From positions 870,871-934,870 of the forward strand of contig NZ_LMHK01000001.1 of the NCBI RefSeq assembly GCF_001427875.1: a stretch of DNA of 64,000 nucleotides, in the 5' to 3' direction. How positions within the stretch are numbered: the stretch's first letter is position 1; every line of letters starts with the position of its first letter. The position numbers and the translations under genes were made by a program. Below the pieces are notes generated by a model that saw only the letters and a program-made list of their open reading frames with translations, did not search any database and was not told the DNA's origin. The stretch comes from Devosia sp. Root685 (GTDB lineage Bacteria > Pseudomonadota > Alphaproteobacteria > Rhizobiales > Devosiaceae). Shown in pieces: positions 38,646-48,258 of the stretch.

Positions 38646-38769
38646 CACCCTTCAGCCGACCTTGTGCAGAAATCTTGTGATAGATGAAAAAACCAAGCCT
38701 ATCCCCAAGCCCCACTTGCCTTGTTGTCTGGGTTCGGGATAAGGCATTTTCGGCTCTAGCCCTGCAAGG

Positions 38770-38843
38770 GCGGGTATAGCTCAATGGTAGAGCAGCAGCC
38801 TTCCAAGCTGAATACGCGGGTTCGATTCCCGCTACCCGCTCCA
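38770..38843 (+). tRNA. tRNA-Gly (anticodon TCC)
   Basis: 74 nt. The acceptor arm GCGGGTA/TACCCGC pairs, the D-arm is TAGCTCAATGGTAGAGCA, the anticodon loop CTTCCAA gives TCC, the T-loop is TTCGATT and CCA is encoded. It lies 65 bp upstream of rlmB, transcribed the same way. Confidence 0.97.
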
Positions 38844-38908
38844 AAATACGCCATATGCAATGGTCGCCGCGCTTGCGGGGCGTGCGGAAAGGCGCTAGGC
38901 GCTTTGTC

Positions 38909-39664
38909 ATGAGCTTCAACAAATTTCCGCCCAAGCCCAAATACGATCCCAATGACGGACCGGTTTATCTCTACGGCCTGCACACTGTGCGGGCAGCGCT
39001 GGATAATCCGCTTCGCGTCAAGAAAGAACTGCTGGCGACGCCCAATGCCCTTAGCCGGCTGAACGAAATCGGCCAGATCGGCAAGGTGAAGGTACGCGAA
39101 ACGACGCCCAAGGAGCTTGACCGGCTGCTGGGTGGCGACGCGGTGCATCAGGGCGCGGCGCTGGAAGTCGAGCCAGTGAGCCGCTTCGGCCTCAACGATG
39201 TCAAGCAGTTGCGCCTTGTCGTCGTGCTCGACCAGCTTACCGACCCCCACAATGTGGGTGCGATCCTGCGCACGGCGTGTGCCTTTGGCGCCGATGCCGT
39301 GATCACCACGGCCCGCCATTCGCCGCAGGAAACCGGCGTCATGGCGAAAGCCGCATCGGGTGCGCTCGATCTGGTTCCGATGATTGAGGTCACCAATCTG
39401 GCCAGTGCGATAGAAACCCTCAAGGAGCGCGGCCTTATCGTGCTGGGCTTTGACTCCGATGCCCCTGCCCCGTTGCGGCCCCGCACCGACGACCGGCCGA
39501 TGGCCGTGGTGCTTGGCGCCGAAGGCAAGGGCCTGCGCCAGCGTACGCGCGAGCTCTGCGACGAAATGGTACGTCTAGACATGCCCGGGCCGATCAAATC
39601 GCTCAACGTGTCCAATGCTGCCGCCATCGCGCTGTTCGCCGCCACGGCGGGCAGGCAGGAATGA
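38909..39664 (+). CDS. rlmB: 23S rRNA (guanosine-2'-O-)-methyltransferase RlmB (TrmH family)
   Basis: 251 aa from the ATG at 38909 (MSFNKFPPKPKYDPNDG). The N-terminal substrate-binding domain includes YLYGLHTVRAALDNP. The SPOUT knot domain has the three TrmH motifs: VVLDQLTDPHNVGAILRTA, VVLGAEGKGLRQ and IKSLNVSNAAAIALF. In E. coli RlmB methylates G2251. Which guanosine is targeted here is inferred. Its stop overlaps the next start (ATGA), and tRNA-Gly lies just upstream. Confidence 0.9.
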   Translation: MSFNKFPPKPKYDPNDGPVYLYGLHTVRAALDNPLRVKKELLATPNALSRLNEIGQIGKVKVRETTPKELDRLLGGDAVHQGAALEVEPVSRFGLNDVKQLRLVVVLDQLTDPHNVGAILRTACAFGADAVITTARHSPQETGVMAKAASGALDLVPMIEVTNLASAIETLKERGLIVLGFDSDAPAPLRPRTDDRPMAVVLGAEGKGLRQRTRELCDEMVRLDMPGPIKSLNVSNAAAIALFAATAGRQE

Positions 39665-40053
39665 GCACGTTCGAGCCCTTCGGCATTGCGCTGCGGCTAT
39701 CGGGCCTCACACTGCCGCAGATCGAGGCCGAAAGGGCGCTCAAGCAGCTTCTGGTGCGTTATGAACCCGAAGATGCCGAAGGCAGCTTTTATGGCCAGGT
39801 CGACGTGCCGGTGGACAATGCCATCCGCGCGCTTCTGGAACTGGCCGATCGCACCGGGCCGGTCATCGAAGCCATGCTGGCTGATCGCCGGCTGGGCCGC
39901 GCCGTGCTCGACCTCGCCTTCGACTATCCGCAGGAAGGCGAAGCCATGTCGGCTCGCCTCCCCGCCCATGCCGCGGCAGCCATTGCCAAGCATGGCATCG
40001 ACATCGAGTTTTCGGTCTATCTGACCGATGTCGAGGATGACGACGAGTATTGA
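39661..40053 (+). CDS. Small unknown protein coupled to rlmB
   Basis: 130 aa. The ATG overlaps the rlmB stop codon, so translation is probably coupled. The sequence is acidic (ending YLTDVEDDDEY) and soluble, with no signal or membrane segment: LRLSGLTLPQIEAERALKQL, then GSFYGQVDVPVDNAIRALLE. The layout of an N-terminal strand, central helices and a final strand slightly recalls DUF4279 immunity-like proteins, but I cannot confirm that. Confidence 0.7.
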   Translation: MSTFEPFGIALRLSGLTLPQIEAERALKQLLVRYEPEDAEGSFYGQVDVPVDNAIRALLELADRTGPVIEAMLADRRLGRAVLDLAFDYPQEGEAMSARLPAHAAAAIAKHGIDIEFSVYLTDVEDDDEY

Positions 40054-40256
40054 TATCCGCTCGGCCAAAACCGACCCCTGCCCCAGAAACATTTCTTCTG
40101 AATGGCGATAGCGGGATAGTTTCGACTGGCGGCTTTCAGCCGGAAGAACAGAAAAGCAGACTTGCCGTGCGCTAGCAATGTTGGTGCGAAACAACGTTCG
40201 TTTGGCGCCTGATTCTATTCAGGGGGCACTGCTTCATCTGCCCTACATCTTAATCT
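40054..40256. other. Intergenic gap at the downstream edge of the iron island
   Basis: About 200 bp between the convergent 130-aa gene and the siderophore ATPase. I see no convincing reading frame, terminator or repeat. It is one of the two places where an inserted iron island would join the older sequence. Confidence 0.4.
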
Positions 40257-41051
40257 CTAGACCAAGATGAACTTCGCATTTGTCTTCTGGTCGTGAATGA
40301 TCTCAGGATCGATATCGAAGACATTGCGGATCGTTTCTCGCCTCATGACGTCGTTGGGGGCTCCCTGCGATACCAGCTTGCCGGCCTTGAACATCACGAT
40401 GTGATTGGCATGGCGAGCCGCCTGGTTGATGTCGTGCAAAACGGCGACAATGGTCTTTTTGCCATGCTTTACGAGCGTGGTGATCAGGTCCATGACTTCG
40501 GCCTGATGGGCCAGATCGAGAAATGTCGTGGGCTCGTCGAGAAGCAAAATGTCCGTTTGCTGAGCGAGCGCCATGGCAATCCAGGCGCGCTGCCTCTGGC
40601 CACCCGACAGGTTCTCCAGCGGCCTCTCGCGCAGGTCCGCCATCCTGGTCAGCTCCAGTGCCTCGTCACAGGCCTCATCATCAAGAGGTGACCAACGGGC
40701 GAGCAGCGTCCTGTGGGGATAGCGTCCCTGCCGTACAAGGTCGAGAACGCTCAGCCCTTCGGGTGCCACCGGCCCCTGGGGCAGCAGGGCGATGCGTCTC
40801 GCGCGCTCGCGCGCGCCAAACTGCGATAGCGGTCGGTCATCAAGGAGCACGGTCCCTGACTTCGGGCGCAGGAGTCCCACACAAGCTTTCAAGACCGTCG
40901 ACTTGCCAGAACCGTTGCGCCCGAGCAGCACGGTAAAGGTGCGTTGCGGAATGGACAGATCAAGTCCTTCGACGATCGTGGCATTATCATAGGCTAGCGT
41001 CAGGTTCTTCAGAACAAGGCCGGATGTGGCCTCATTGTCATGCTGGAACAT
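40257..41051 (-). CDS. Ferric siderophore ABC transporter ATPase (FecE/FepC-like)
   Basis: 264 aa cytoplasmic ATPase. Walker A GRNGSGKST is near residue 45, signature LSGGQRQRAWIAMALAQ near 148, Walker B ILLLDEPTTFLDLAHQ near 172. It is last in the iron operon and overlaps the end of the upstream permease gene by 14 nt. Confidence 0.9.
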   Translation of the reverse strand: MFQHDNEATSGLVLKNLTLAYDNATIVEGLDLSIPQRTFTVLLGRNGSGKSTVLKACVGLLRPKSGTVLLDDRPLSQFGARERARRIALLPQGPVAPEGLSVLDLVRQGRYPHRTLLARWSPLDDEACDEALELTRMADLRERPLENLSGGQRQRAWIAMALAQQTDILLLDEPTTFLDLAHQAEVMDLITTLVKHGKKTIVAVLHDINQAARHANHIVMFKAGKLVSQGAPNDVMRRETIRNVFDIDPEIIHDQKTNAKFILV

Positions 41052-42018
41052 GGCGTCGTCCCCAGAGAAGGTAAGCGAGGAATGGCGCGCCGATCAGTGC
41101 TGTAACGATGCCAGCTGGCAGTTGCACCGGAGCAATGATTGTCCGCCCGACCAGATCGGCGGCCATGAGGAGAAGGCCACCGACAAGTGCGGAAGCGGGA
41201 ATCAAGAGAGCATGTCCCGGACCGACCATTCGGCGGGCGAGATGGGGAGCGATCAATCCGACAAAACCGATCAGCCCGGCGACAGTGACCGTTGCCCCCG
41301 AAATCGCCGTGCACAGCAGGATCATTCCTGCACGCACAAGGTTGACGCGTTGCCCGAGGCTTGCCGCGACGTCGTCGCCGAACCGGATCAAGTCGATCTG
41401 GCGATAGAACAGGCAGACCAGCGCGATAGGGACGATCAACCATGCCAGAAGCAGGCGTATCTTGTCCCAGTTGGCGTCGTAGATGCTTCCCGCCAGCCAG
41501 ATCATCAGCCGCTGCACATCAGAAATGTTAGCAAAGGCGATCATGACACTGGTGCCCGCGCTCGCGAACGCGCCAAGGCCTATGCCGATGAGAACGATGC
41601 GCGCCGACGAGGTGCCCTTGCGCCACGACAGGAGGAAGACGGCTGCGGCCATCATCGTCGCACCGGCAAAACCTGCCCATGGCAGCACGGTCACGCTGAG
41701 GCCGGTGAAGCCGACGATGACTATGCTGCCGGCAAAAGCCGCGCCGGCGTTGATGCCGAGGATACCGGGCTCCGCAAGCGGATTGCGCATCACGGCCTGG
41801 GCGATGGTTCCGGCAATGCCCAATGCCATGCCCGCCAGCAGCGCCATTAACGCGCGTGGCAGGCGCAAATCCAGAACGATGATGCGGGCCTCGGCTGTGG
41901 CCTCGCCTTTTAAAAGAGCAGCTATGTCGACGTGCTGGTCGCCCAGCATGAGGCTGGCCAGCAGAAGTGCGGGGACCAGTAGCGCGGCAAGACTGATAGC
42001 AGGGTATCGCGGTGTCAT
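41038..42018 (-). CDS. Ferric siderophore ABC permease 2 (FecCD family)
   Basis: 326 aa from the ATG at 42018-42016, which overlaps the preceding permease stop (ATGA). About ten membrane helices; family blocks are LRLPRALMALLAGMALGIAG near residue 50, NPLAEPGILGINAGAAFAGS near 85 and GFVGLIAPHLARRMVGPGH near 265. It pairs with the permease encoded just upstream. Confidence 0.9.
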   Translation of the reverse strand: MTPRYPAISLAALLVPALLLASLMLGDQHVDIAALLKGEATAEARIIVLDLRLPRALMALLAGMALGIAGTIAQAVMRNPLAEPGILGINAGAAFAGSIVIVGFTGLSVTVLPWAGFAGATMMAAAVFLLSWRKGTSSARIVLIGIGLGAFASAGTSVMIAFANISDVQRLMIWLAGSIYDANWDKIRLLLAWLIVPIALVCLFYRQIDLIRFGDDVAASLGQRVNLVRAGMILLCTAISGATVTVAGLIGFVGLIAPHLARRMVGPGHALLIPASALVGGLLLMAADLVGRTIIAPVQLPAGIVTALIGAPFLAYLLWGRRHVPA

Positions 42019-43028
42019 GCGCCACGCAGCCGGTAACGGGCCAACCAAAGGAAGAAAGGCGCGCCGATCAGGGCCAGGGTGACACCGACAGGAAAGTCCT
42101 GGCTGGCGAACAGGCTGTGCCCGAGCATATCCGCTATCACCACCAGCAAGGCGCCACCCACCACGCTATAGGGCAGAATCCAGCGGTAATCGGCGCCCAC
42201 CAAAAGGCGTGCGACATGAGGCATGACGAGACCGACGAAACCGACGGGGCCCGCAAGCGCAACGGCACTGCCGGCCAAAAGCACCACGAGCACAACGGAA
42301 ATGGTGCGCCATAGCAATGGGCTCTGGCCGAGTCCGCCTGAGATTTCGGCGCCAAGGCTCAGCGTCGTGAATTGCGCACGCAACAACAGCACGGCAACGA
42401 GGCCGATGCCGACAAACGGCGCTACCGCGATGACGTCGCCCACGGTGCGTCCCGACAGGGAGCCCAGGGTCCACAGGCGAACCACGTCAAGGGTCGCCTG
42501 GTCGAAGATCAGGACGGCGGTGGTGAGAGATGTCAGAAACGTACTGATCACGGCACCGGCCAAGACCAGCTTCAACGGTGTTGCCCCATTCGGGCCAAGC
42601 GAGCCGAGGACATGCACGGCAAAGCCGGCGATAGCAGCGCCGAAAAAGGCGAACCATAGGATGCCGCCACCGGTGGCAGCCCCGACCGCTGGCAAAGCCA
42701 TGGCCAGGATGACGGCGAAGGCTGCGCCCGCATTGATGCCGAGCAGCCCAGGAGAAGCCAGCGGATTGCCGGTCGCGGCCTGCATCACAGCGCCTGCCGC
42801 TGCCAGTGCGGCTCCGACCAGCAGACCTGCCAGGACCCTGGGCAGGCGGAGCATGGTGATGACGAGATGGTCGCGCGAACCATCAAAAGCGAAGATTGCC
42901 TCGCCGACCTGCGCAAGCGAGAGCGGGGTTGTACCGATCGCAACGGCCTGCGCAGCGATCACGACACCGAGGCCCAGCAGCACCAGCAGCGCGAGCAGCA
43001 GACCGCGATCCCTCCCCACTCCTCTCAC
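42015..43028 (-). CDS. Ferric siderophore ABC permease 1 (FecCD family)
   Basis: 337 aa. Same family as the next gene: LRLPRVLAGLLVGAALAAAG, NPLASPGLLGINAGAAFAVI and GPVGFVGLVMPHVARLLVG are all present. Overlapping ATGA junctions on both sides imply coupled translation and equal amounts of both permeases. Confidence 0.9.
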   Translation of the reverse strand: MRGVGRDRGLLLALLVLLGLGVVIAAQAVAIGTTPLSLAQVGEAIFAFDGSRDHLVITMLRLPRVLAGLLVGAALAAAGAVMQAATGNPLASPGLLGINAGAAFAVILAMALPAVGAATGGGILWFAFFGAAIAGFAVHVLGSLGPNGATPLKLVLAGAVISTFLTSLTTAVLIFDQATLDVVRLWTLGSLSGRTVGDVIAVAPFVGIGLVAVLLLRAQFTTLSLGAEISGGLGQSPLLWRTISVVLVVLLAGSAVALAGPVGFVGLVMPHVARLLVGADYRWILPYSVVGGALLVVIADMLGHSLFASQDFPVGVTLALIGAPFFLWLARYRLRGA

Positions 43029-43942
43029 TGCCCATTCACGATGTAGCGCTCGATATCATCGAGAACCCGATGTGCCGACGCTACGCCGTGAAAGCCCATC
43101 CAGGTGCTCCGGTCCACCCGATAGGCATGCCCGGCCTGGACGGCTGGAAGCATCTGCCAGAACGGATTGGCGAGGGTCGCGGCCTCCAACGCATCGTCCG
43201 GCGTCGTGTCATAGCCGCTGACAACGACATAGAGCAGGATCTTGCCATCGAGCTGGGCAAGGTCCTCCCAGCCCGGCCGTTTGAACGATGTGTCGTCGGT
43301 CACAGTTTCATAGGCTGTGCGCACAACACCCGCCTCGCGCAGAACCGCATAGGGCCCATAGGCGGCCGGGCCTGAGACATAGACATGGAAACCCGTTGGC
43401 GTTATGCGCAGGACCGATACGGCGCCCTCGGGCACGCGCTCGCGCAGGGCCGCAACACGCTCCTCGTATCCGGCGAGCAATCGCACATCCGCTCCCTGCT
43501 TTCCGCCAATTTCGGCCAGGACGCGCAGATGGCCTTTCCAGTTGTCGGCGTCGATGAGCGCGGTTGGGGCGATTTTGGCGAACATGCCATAGGATTGGGC
43601 GTGCAGAGTGGCGTCGCCAATGATCAGGTCGGGTTTGAGCGCCACGATCCGCTCGAGACTGGGCTGCCGCGCATCGCCGATATCGAGTATCGAGGCCTCT
43701 TCCGCAGCATGGCGCAGGGCGTCGTCCTGCGCTGTTGTCAGGGGCGCGCCGACGAGAGGCAGCTCCAGTTCCAGCCCCATGCCCAGATTATAGAAGGGGT
43801 CGAGCACGACCACGCGCAATGGCGTCTCGGGCACGCAAATCGGGGCATTGAAGACATTTGCCGAAATCGTTCGGCCCATGCATTGGGCATGGGCCGCGCC
43901 AAGTGACAGGCAAAAGATCAGGATTGTGACGATGATACGCAA
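43025..43942 (-). CDS. Periplasmic siderophore-binding protein (FecB/FhuD-like)
   Basis: 305 aa with a signal peptide ending near AHAQC (residues 1-20); the cysteine could also suggest a lipoprotein, though the box is poor. The Peripla_BP_2 features are LRVVVLDPFYNLGMGLELEL, ERIVALKPDLIIGDATLHAQ and the end GVASAHRVLDDIERYIV. It hands siderophore from the TonB receptor to the two permeases. It is separated from the receptor by 73 bp with an inverted repeat. Confidence 0.87.
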   Translation of the reverse strand: MRIIVTILIFCLSLGAAHAQCMGRTISANVFNAPICVPETPLRVVVLDPFYNLGMGLELELPLVGAPLTTAQDDALRHAAEEASILDIGDARQPSLERIVALKPDLIIGDATLHAQSYGMFAKIAPTALIDADNWKGHLRVLAEIGGKQGADVRLLAGYEERVAALRERVPEGAVSVLRITPTGFHVYVSGPAAYGPYAVLREAGVVRTAYETVTDDTSFKRPGWEDLAQLDGKILLYVVVSGYDTTPDDALEAATLANPFWQMLPAVQAGHAYRVDRSTWMGFHGVASAHRVLDDIERYIVNGQ

Positions 43943-43980
43943 TGACAGGCTCGCATGCTGAAGTTCCTTGGCGACCTTGA

Positions 43981-44008
43981 GGGGAGCAGCGCCATGCGTC
44001 CGCTCCCC
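43981..44008 (-). repeat. Inverted repeat between receptor and binding-protein genes
   Basis: GGGGAGC (43981-43987) with GCTCCCC (44002-44008), 14-base loop, 7 bp after the receptor stop. No T tract follows on the minus strand. It may protect the abundant receptor mRNA from 3' decay. Confidence 0.45.
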
Positions 44009-44015
44009 CTGGGCT

Positions 44016-46427
44016 CTAGAACCTGACCTTGAGGTTCACGCCAGCAGTGCGACCTTCACCAAGCGTGGCGGCGATGTTGTTGTCGTTGTAGACGAAGTAT
44101 TTTTCGTCCAGCGCGTTCTGCACAAAGGCGTTGATCTCCCAATCGTCGGTCTTGTAGCCGGCCTGCAGGTTCAAGATCCATCGCTCGTCGATGTAGTCGT
44201 GCGGCAGGCTGCCCAGGCGAGCGAGGTAGCGCGATGTGTATTTGGCATCGGCACCAACATAGATGCCATTGTCGAACGTGTAGCGGCCGCCCAGTGCTAG
44301 TGACCATTCGGGCGCTTCGGGGAATGGCAGTCCGGAGAGGTTGCCATATGTGACGTCCTTGAAGTCCTTAAACTCGGTGTGTGCATAGCCGAGCGATGCG
44401 AAGACCTCGAAATTCTCGGTGAGGGCGAAGGTCGGCTCGATCTCGAAGCCCCAGGATTCCGACGAGGCCGCATTGAGGATGCGCCGCGTGAGCGGGTCGA
44501 TGGGATCGAGCTGCATCTGGACCTGCTGGTCCTCATACTTGGTATAGAAGACGTTTGAATTGATGGTCAGCCTGTCATCAAAGAAAATGCCCTTGTAGAA
44601 AAGCTCGATGGTTGAGGCCTTTTCGGGATTGTAGCTGTATGGAGCCTTATTGAGGGCATCGTAGCTTGCGCCACCGGTCCGGAAGCCCTCGGAATAGACG
44701 ATACCTATGGTCTGGGTCTCGGTGAGGTCCTTTGAAAGACCGATCTTGGGCACGAAGTTCAGCTCGTCGAAGGATGCGCCGTAATCGGTCAGCACGGTTG
44801 TGGCGCCACCCAAAGGCTGCGTGCGCACGAGATGCTGGGTGATTTCCTGATCCGTGTAGTCGAGCCGCCCACCCACAGTGACCTTCCAGGTGGGAGCGAA
44901 CTCGTATGTCGCCTCGCCGAAGATGGCGGCATTGAAGGATTTCTGCGTGTTGTGCTGCACCTGATTGCGGCTGATCGCAGGCGTCAGCGGTATCGTGCGG
45001 TCATAAAAATTCTTCTCATCCTCATAGGAGAAGTAGACGCCTCCGACAGCACTCCACTGGTCGCGATCATAGTTCAGACGCAGTTCCTGCGCCCCGATCC
45101 ACTCCTTGTAGTAGCCGTTGTAGGTATTGATCTCACCCGGCGTACCGAAATTGGGAGAGAGGCGTTTCGTATCGGAATAGCTGAAGGTCGATAGCGAGGT
45201 CAGCCGCAAGTCGGTGGAAATGTCGTGTGTGACCTCCAGCCCGACATTGTGCACATCGGTTGGGCGGTACTCGATATAGGCCGGGATCTGGTAGTCGCCA
45301 CGTTCCTCGCCGAAGCTGAAGCCTGATGCGCCCGCCGGACCGCCAATGTCGCGGACATAGGGGTCGTCATGGGAGAACGAATAGCTGAGGAGCGCCCGCG
45401 TGTCCGGCATATCGGCTGGTTCAAAAAGAATTTTCCCGCGGAGCTGATAGTAGAGATCGTGCGTGAACTCGTCATACCGGTCATAGTTTGCGAAAGTCGG
45501 ATAATTGATATCGTTCTTGCTGCGCCGGAACTCGCCTGCAACACGCATGGCCAGCTGATCATTCAGTGGCGTATTGAACATGAATGAGGTGCCGTAGAGA
45601 TTGCCGGTACCGAGTGTGCCCGATACCTCGCCCTCCTGGTGAAATACCGGATCTGCCGTTTTGATGTAAACTGCACCCGCCATGGCAGCACGGCCGGAGA
45701 GCGTCGATTGCGGCCCGCGATAGACCTCAAGTTGCTCGACATCGAAAAGTCCGCTCGCACCGCGCCGCGCGCCGCGAACCGTCTGCTGGACACCGTCAAT
45801 ATAAAGAGTAGCCAGAGGCGCACCACCGGGCACAAGACCTTCGGAATTGACGCCGCGAATGATGAAGCCGGCATCGGTCCAGTCGGCATCCATGACGTTT
45901 GCCATACGGCGGAAACCATCCCTGAAGTCCTGAACCTGACTGGCAGCTATCTGTTCCGCAGTGACGATGCCAACGCTCGACGAGGTGCTGGCCAATGTGG
46001 TCGCATTGCGCGCGCCGTAGATGATGAGCGGGTCCAGCATGGTGATGCCGGATAGGTCTCCAGCATTGTCCGCGACAATGGCCGAGGCGGGGGCAATTGT
46101 AACCGTATTGGCATTGGTGAAGCGGTATTCGAGGCCCGTATCCGAGAGGAGGGTCGCGATTGCCGCGAAGGGAGTCATGGAGCCCCGGACCGGCTTGCCG
46201 CTCGCCGAAGCGGCCGCTGTCTCGTCGAAGATTACCGCTATGCCGGTAACCCTGCCGATATCGTTCATGGCCTGACGAACCGGTTTTGCCGGAATATCGA
46301 AACTGTAAACCTGCTCGGCCGCGCTCTGCGCCTGTGCCCCGCCTGACGCTAATGTGGCGATTGCGGTTGCCCCGACCATCGTCGCAAGCACAATTGCTGC
46401 TTCGCGAGCGATCTTCCTCGTCTTCAT
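44016..46427 (-). CDS. TonB-dependent siderophore receptor with STN signalling domain (FecA-like)
   Basis: 803 aa outer-membrane transducer. After a signal peptide (about residues 1-33), the STN domain YSFDIPAKPVRQAMNDIG spans about residues 42-115. A plug domain follows, with ASTSSSVGIVTAEQIAASQV and GLVPGGAPLATLYIDGVQQT. The 22-strand barrel ends in VNLKVRF with a terminal Phe. The STN domain means that it signals through the adjacent FecR and FecI proteins when siderophore binds. Confidence 0.92.
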   Translation of the reverse strand: MKTRKIAREAAIVLATMVGATAIATLASGGAQAQSAAEQVYSFDIPAKPVRQAMNDIGRVTGIAVIFDETAAASASGKPVRGSMTPFAAIATLLSDTGLEYRFTNANTVTIAPASAIVADNAGDLSGITMLDPLIIYGARNATTLASTSSSVGIVTAEQIAASQVQDFRDGFRRMANVMDADWTDAGFIIRGVNSEGLVPGGAPLATLYIDGVQQTVRGARRGASGLFDVEQLEVYRGPQSTLSGRAAMAGAVYIKTADPVFHQEGEVSGTLGTGNLYGTSFMFNTPLNDQLAMRVAGEFRRSKNDINYPTFANYDRYDEFTHDLYYQLRGKILFEPADMPDTRALLSYSFSHDDPYVRDIGGPAGASGFSFGEERGDYQIPAYIEYRPTDVHNVGLEVTHDISTDLRLTSLSTFSYSDTKRLSPNFGTPGEINTYNGYYKEWIGAQELRLNYDRDQWSAVGGVYFSYEDEKNFYDRTIPLTPAISRNQVQHNTQKSFNAAIFGEATYEFAPTWKVTVGGRLDYTDQEITQHLVRTQPLGGATTVLTDYGASFDELNFVPKIGLSKDLTETQTIGIVYSEGFRTGGASYDALNKAPYSYNPEKASTIELFYKGIFFDDRLTINSNVFYTKYEDQQVQMQLDPIDPLTRRILNAASSESWGFEIEPTFALTENFEVFASLGYAHTEFKDFKDVTYGNLSGLPFPEAPEWSLALGGRYTFDNGIYVGADAKYTSRYLARLGSLPHDYIDERWILNLQAGYKTDDWEINAFVQNALDEKYFVYNDNNIAATLGEGRTAGVNLKVRF

Positions 46428-46547
46428 CAGATGCCGTTCCCCAAAACAATGAGAAAATGCAGCGATCTCCCGGTGAGATCGGCCGCCTTCTAATGTGTTA
46501 ACGGAAGCTGAATGGACCTACCCTCATGCATAGATAAAAAAATGCTC

Positions 46548-47549
46548 TCAGGGTGTGATGAGGACGAGCCTGCCGCCTATGTCATTTATGGTGAAGCCAA
46601 CCAGGGACTGAATTGCGGCCAGAGCTGCGCCTGTGTCATCGACGGAGAAGCTCCCGCTGACGCGGCGTTCAGCCAGTGCGCCGTCGGGAACCAGGATGCG
46701 CCACTCGCGGTAGCGTTCGAGCTGGCGCAAAACATCGCCGAGCCGGGCATTGGTGAATACGATACGTCCGTCATGCCAGGCGAGCCGCTCTGAGGCGTCA
46801 ATCATTTCCGTCTGGCCGATGCCTGCAGGGCTATAGGTTACACCCTCGCCGGGGGCCAGGACCACGTTCCGGGATGTCGTCGCTTCCGTCACCTGCAAAC
46901 TGCCGCTCTCGAGGGTGACCGAAACATTTTCATCCTGGATGGCGACATCGAACGTCGTTCCCAGAACGCGCGCCTCGCCATCCCTTGCCCTGACGACAAA
47001 AGGCACATCTGAAGGCGTGACGGTGAAGAAGGCCGCCCCACGCAAAAGGCGAACGCCTCGTTCATTGGCTGCCATGTCGACGTCAATGGCGGTGTCAACG
47101 TCCAAGACAACGCTGGAGCCGTCCTGCAGCTCGATCGTGCGGCGCTCGCCACGCGCCGTCACATAGTCCGCCTGCATATCCTGAAGCAGGTTGGGTTTTT
47201 CCAGCCAGAGCCATGACCCCGCCACAGCGGCGCAAAGGCAGATGATGGCCGTGTTGCGGGCCCTGGCGAGAACCTTCTGCCTTCGCATTCGCCTGACATC
47301 ATCGAGGTAGGTAGAAAGCGAACTCTCTTCCTCCCGCGCGACATCGGCACCAGGGATTTCAGCGGAAGACCAGAGAGCGCGAACATCATCATAGGCCCGC
47401 CTGCGCGCAGGATCGGCCGTTAGCCATTCATCGAAATGGCGGCGATCGGCATCGGAAGGCTTGCCGTTCATTCGCGTGAACCAGGCGACGGCTTCTGCAT
47501 CCACATTCGACGTGATGCCAAAAGCCTCCTCGTCATCCGCCATAGCCAA
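46548..47549 (-). CDS. FecR-type anti-sigma/sigma regulator
   Basis: 333 aa. The N-terminal DUF4880 region has DADRRHFDEWLTADPARRRAY. One membrane helix lies near residues 90-108 (TAIICLCAAVAGSWLWL). The periplasmic FecR domain has DYVTARGERRTIELQDGSSV, and a C-terminal STN-like DUF4974 domain follows. The first codon is TTG with GGAGAG six bases before it; an ATG two codons later is the alternative. It passes the signal from the receptor to the sigma factor encoded upstream. Confidence 0.9.
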   Translation of the reverse strand: MAMADDEEAFGITSNVDAEAVAWFTRMNGKPSDADRRHFDEWLTADPARRRAYDDVRALWSSAEIPGADVAREEESSLSTYLDDVRRMRRQKVLARARNTAIICLCAAVAGSWLWLEKPNLLQDMQADYVTARGERRTIELQDGSSVVLDVDTAIDVDMAANERGVRLLRGAAFFTVTPSDVPFVVRARDGEARVLGTTFDVAIQDENVSVTLESGSLQVTEATTSRNVVLAPGEGVTYSPAGIGQTEMIDASERLAWHDGRIVFTNARLGDVLRQLERYREWRILVPDGALAERRVSGSFSVDDTGAALAAIQSLVGFTINDIGGRLVLITP

Positions 47550-47635
47550 TCAGCTCTCCGCCAGCAGTAGAACGATGGCGAGACATTCGCCGGTTACCTG
47601 GATGCAAAGGCCGGCGCTTGCCTATCGGACGCTCA

Positions 47636-48127
47636 TTATTCCAGCCCCGCGCGACAGACGCGAAGCGCCTTTGCCATTTCGCGTTCCACCATGATGTAGC
47701 TCAAGCCCATCGCAGCGGCAATTTCCTCATAGGTGCAGCCATGAACGCGATTGAGCAGAAATACATGCCGGGTGCGTTGCGGCAGAAGGCGTATGAGGCT
47801 GTTCACCTGGCGAATATCATATTTGGCTTCGACGATCTGCTGGGGAGTGGCGACGGGGGGCGCATACTGGTCAGCGGTGATCTTGTAAGACAAGGTCCGG
47901 TGACGCTTTTCTACCCGCAGGTGGTCGATCGCTGCATTGCTGACACAACGGCTGAGGTAAGACGGGCTCAGGACAACATGTTCCCTGGCTCGCTCCCATA
48001 CCCGCGCGAAGGCGTCCTGCACGACATCGGCGGCATGGTAAGGGCCGACCTTGCGGATGACCATGCGCTCCAGGCGCCGGCGTTCGGCAGTGAACAGGTT
48101 CTCGATTTCTTCGGTTCTGTCCGTCAC
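47636..48127 (-). CDS. ECF sigma factor (FecI-like)
   Basis: 163 aa from the GTG at 48127, which has GGAAG upstream; an ATG at 48178 in the same frame lacks a ribosome site. Region 2 is seen as ADVVQDAFARVWERAREHVV, and region 4 as LLPQRTRHVFLLNRVHGCTY followed by EEIAAAMGLS. It should activate the receptor promoter once released by the FecR-type protein. It is 86 bp upstream of the fecR-like gene. Confidence 0.88.
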   Translation of the reverse strand: MTDRTEEIENLFTAERRRLERMVIRKVGPYHAADVVQDAFARVWERAREHVVLSPSYLSRCVSNAAIDHLRVEKRHRTLSYKITADQYAPPVATPQQIVEAKYDIRQVNSLIRLLPQRTRHVFLLNRVHGCTYEEIAAAMGLSYIMVEREMAKALRVCRAGLE

Positions 48128-48258
48128 GACCGCCCAGCTTCCATGCCCACTACCTGCACTTATGCAGGCAGTATACATGGCCGACAGAAAATCTGGAGTA
48201 CAAAAATCATGTTAAGTCGTTGCGCAGGGTAGTTCCTGCTCGATGTTGCACCGAAACA

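Noticed and set aside
40054..40256. Possible attachment site or direct repeat flanking the iron island
   Set aside because: I compared the gaps on both sides by eye and found no shared sequence long enough to support it; no integrase is present.
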